Shown: positions 18,329 through 20,456 of the stretch, piece by piece
Numbering within the stretch: the first letter of the stretch is position 1
Layout of the letters: each line of letters starts with the position of its first letter
Virus record (IMG/VR): IMGVR_UViG_3300023181_000090
Location: 1 to 20,456 of that record
Source: a virus
Length of the DNA stretch: 20,456 bases
Reading direction: 5' to 3' (one strand)
Made by a program: the position numbers and the translations under genes
The notes under the pieces: model-generated
What the model saw: only the letters and a program-made list of their open reading frames with translations
The model's database searches: none
Told to the model about the DNA's origin: nothing

Positions 18329-19032
18329 TGATTAAGCATTATTCATTTGATTTATGGCTTACACTCATAAAATCAAACCCGACCTTCAAGGAAGAACGGG
18401 CTATGTACTTTCACAAAAAATACAATCCTTTCAAAAGATCGTTGGCTGATATCAAAGACATCATTCGTAATGTTGATTTGTGCTGTAATTCAACGAACGA
18501 AATCGTTGGAAAAAACATCGATGCTTTAGAAATGTATTGCATGGTGCTATATCAAATCGGAAATGACTTGTCTGACTTCTCATCGACTAAAATTAATGAG
18601 ATTTACAGCGACATTGAGGTAATTTTCTTTAGATACAAACCGACGCTGTTCGATGAAAATACCTTATGTACCTTATCTGCTTTGCACAACCAAGGCTCAA
18701 CACTTTCTATTTTGTCTAATACCGGGTTTATAAAAGGGAAGACACTTAAACAATTCATTCAGACAAGCGACTTAAGTCAGATTCCGTTTAATTTTATGCT
18801 GTTTTCTGATGAAGTAGGCCTATCCAAACCTAATCCGATTTTTTTTGACAGAATACAGCATCATTTACCGATTAACGTATTCAAAAACCACATCCTGCAT
18901 GTTGGAGATAATCCGAATGCAGACGGAAAAGGTGCTCAAGGCGTCAATATTCCACACTTCATTATAAACAATCCTCAAATTTCACCATTCACTATTAATC
19001 ATTTATTAGATGAAACGCTATTCCCTGCATAA
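18328..19032 (+). CDS. HAD-superfamily protein of the ter module
   Basis: 234 residues. HAD motifs are visible: motif I 'HYSFDLWLTL' with nucleophile Asp8, motif II 'SILSNTG' (Ser130), motif III Lys167 in 'GLSKPNPIFF', and motif IV 'HVGDNPNADG' (Asp194, Asp199). The second Asp of motif I, used for acid-base chemistry in phosphatases, is Trp10, so ordinary phosphatase activity is in doubt. A helical cap lies between motifs I and II. HAD proteins accompany phosphoribosyltransferases in the enzyme arm of many ter clusters. Coupled to the genes on both sides. Confidence 0.8.
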   Translation: MIKHYSFDLWLTLIKSNPTFKEERAMYFHKKYNPFKRSLADIKDIIRNVDLCCNSTNEIVGKNIDALEMYCMVLYQIGNDLSDFSSTKINEIYSDIEVIFFRYKPTLFDENTLCTLSALHNQGSTLSILSNTGFIKGKTLKQFIQTSDLSQIPFNFMLFSDEVGLSKPNPIFFDRIQHHLPINVFKNHILHVGDNPNADGKGAQGVNIPHFIINNPQISPFTINHLLDETLFPA

Positions 19033-19822
19033 AATACATTCGGAAGATAAAATTCCGTTTTCAGCCACAGACTATTCAAAATTTAAGTTCGGGGATAAAG
19101 ACATTGCCAGGGATTTCGGTTACGCACTGGCTGATGGGTACATAAAAGATCGTTTAATGTACATGGACGATTTAAAGATTGTAGTCATATCATCCCCTTA
19201 TTGTTTTATACCAACCGCCACCTTTGCGATGAAAGATTATTTTGTACAAAGGATAAATATGTGGCTCGCTGAAACCGGACACCCGGTAGTAGAAGAAACA
19301 AAGATTCACCGGACAATCACGTATAAAGAAGACTATGGAGCTTTGTCAGCCGAAGAAAGAATTAATTTAATCGGTAAAGATGGGTTTCACATTGACAAAT
19401 CATTTGTAGACGGCAAAATGCTCATGTTTTTAGATGACATTATCATTACAGGAAGCCATGAAAATGTAGTGAAAAGAATGCTGAAGGAATACAAAATTAA
19501 TGCTGCTTTCGAATTCCTGTACTTTGCCGAGCTGGAAAACAAAAGTATTCATCCGAAGATTGAAAATGATTTAAACTTTGCGTTTGTGAAAGATTTGTAC
19601 ACCTTAGATAAGGTCATCAAGAATGAATCATTCCTTTTCAACACGAGGGTGGTTAAGTTCATGCTGAATGCTCCAGCTAGTGAGTTCAGTACATTCATCA
19701 GGTTTCAGAAAGAAGCGTTTCTACAGACGTTTATTCACCTTGCTATCGGCAACTCTTATCACACAATACCGGATTATCATTTCAATTTTACTACACTTAA
19801 AAATTATTTAAAAACATTTTAA
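19010..19822 (+). CDS. PRPP-type phosphoribosyltransferase of the ter module
   Basis: 270 residues. 'KMLMFLDDIIITGSHENVVKRML' (residues 136-158) is the PRPP-binding loop of type I phosphoribosyltransferases, with the two acidic residues (Asp142, Asp143) and TG(S) phosphate grip. Upstream are 'LKIVVISSPYCFIPTATFAMKDYF' and 'HRTITYKEDYGALSAEERINLI'. The C-terminal half is helical and I cannot assign it. Phosphoribosyltransferases of this kind accompany TerD/HAD/ATP-grasp genes in ter systems, where they are predicted to make a nucleoside-like metabolite. The substrate is unknown. The start lies inside the end of the HAD gene (23-base overlap). Confidence 0.75.
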   Translation: MKRYSLHKIHSEDKIPFSATDYSKFKFGDKDIARDFGYALADGYIKDRLMYMDDLKIVVISSPYCFIPTATFAMKDYFVQRINMWLAETGHPVVEETKIHRTITYKEDYGALSAEERINLIGKDGFHIDKSFVDGKMLMFLDDIIITGSHENVVKRMLKEYKINAAFEFLYFAELENKSIHPKIENDLNFAFVKDLYTLDKVIKNESFLFNTRVVKFMLNAPASEFSTFIRFQKEAFLQTFIHLAIGNSYHTIPDYHFNFTTLKNYLKTF

Positions 19823-19832
19823 CTTAAAAATC

Positions 19833-20456
19833 ATGATTGATTTAAACAAGCTCAATACCCGAAAAGAATTCGTTATCGAATTGAAAAAGAACATTGGTTT
19901 AGATGGGCAAAAGGCGCAAGTTGTCTTGGCGCTAGATTATTCCGGCAGCATGAGCCAATTGTACGGCAATGGCTCTGTGCAAAGCCTAGTAGAAAGATTA
20001 ATGCCTATCGCTATGGCGTTTGACGATAACCAAGAGATAGATTTCTATTTATTTGAGAACGGATCAAGGAAAATGAAAGAGAATATCACCTTGTCGAATC
20101 TTGACGGCTACATTCAAAATAAAATAATTGGCAAGTATCAAATGGGAGGGACGTCCTACTCTCCAGTAATTAACGACATTGTAAAAGAGTTTGGAACGGC
20201 TAAAGCTGGCTGGTTTTCAAAATCAGAACCACTAGCTTATCCGGTGTATGTGATATTCATTACGGACGGAGAAAATGCCGATCGTTCTCAAGCCGAGAGA
20301 GCAATTACGGAAGCGAGTAAAACTGGTGTGTTTTTTCAATTTGTAGGCATTGGTGATTCAAGATTTAGTTTTCTGGAAAAACTAGATACGTTAAGCGGCA
20401 GGTTTATTGATAACGCCAATTTCTTTAAAGTCCGTGATTTAGCATCAATGAGTGAT
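19833..20456 (+). CDS. vWA-domain protein of the ter module (TerF/TerY-like), C-terminus cut
   Basis: At least 208 residues, running off the right edge. The MIDAS metal site is complete in the visible part: DYSGS at residues 35-39, the Thr of 'GGTSYSP', and 'FITDGEN'. 'MIDLNKLNTRKEFVIELKKNIGLDG' precedes the domain, as in the vWA proteins of ter operons (TerF/TerY type), which are proposed to assemble with TerD proteins at the membrane. It begins 10 bases after the phosphoribosyltransferase stop. Whether a TerD or other domain follows cannot be seen. Confidence 0.8.
   Translation, partial: MIDLNKLNTRKEFVIELKKNIGLDGQKAQVVLALDYSGSMSQLYGNGSVQSLVERLMPIAMAFDDNQEIDFYLFENGSRKMKENITLSNLDGYIQNKIIGKYQMGGTSYSPVINDIVKEFGTAKAGWFSKSEPLAYPVYVIFITDGENADRSQAERAITEASKTGVFFQFVGIGDSRFSFLEKLDTLSGRFIDNANFFKVRDLASMSD

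Noticed and set aside
1-20456. CRISPR array, insertion sequence, integrase or attachment site
   Set aside because: No regularly spaced repeats, transposase or recombinase motifs, or terminal inverted repeats were found.

Overview
The window looks like part of a tailed-phage or prophage genome from a Bacteroidota host, probably a Flavobacterium/Pedobacter/Sphingobacterium-like one. The DNA is AT-rich. Genes are small, densely packed and often overlap by 1-20 bases. Several promoters fit the Bacteroidota consensus (TTG, 19-20 bases, TAnnTTTG), and many proteins belong to types common in Bacteroidota phages (DUF4373-like initiator, DnaC-like loader, YopX). No integrase, capsid or tail gene is visible, so lytic or prophage state cannot be decided.

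Reading from the left, the minus strand carries the start of a probable small terminase at the edge and two small unknown genes. Then come a terminator, a phage tRNA with an 8-base anticodon loop, and about 360 bases of non-coding DNA rich in strong hairpins. A run of tiny unknown genes leads to the replication pair (helicase loader 2838-3668, initiator 3592-4404) and a YopX protein. Next is an untranslated leader whose terminator hairpin ends at the YopX start. From 9186 down to 5333 lies a tightly overlapped operon with its own promoter, encoding a stand-alone DnaA domain IV protein, a sliding clamp (dnaN) and small proteins. Above it are a PD-(D/E)XK exonuclease with its partner gene (9319-10498) and a further operon of unknown genes (10579-12536).

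At 12537-12666 transcription diverges. The plus strand encodes a ribbon-helix-helix regulator on a nearly leaderless promoter, then small membrane or unknown proteins to 14577, ending at a strong bidirectional terminator. Opposite it, 14678-15820 encodes an Ala/Pro-rich, coiled-coil-like protein and a helical partner. A small XRE regulator (15920-16165) sits behind a 14-bp inverted repeat. The lysis cassette (minus, 17435-16158) has an M15 endolysin with an EF-hand-like loop, a holin candidate and a lipoprotein with a C-terminal membrane anchor that fits a unimolecular spanin.

The right end, plus strand from 17556, is the most unusual part: TerD, a small membrane peptide, a HAD-family protein, a PRPP-type phosphoribosyltransferase and a vWA/MIDAS protein cut by the window end. 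This is the core of a ter (tellurite/stress-response) gene set placed beside phage lysis genes. It may be a phage-borne stress, defence or counter-defence module.
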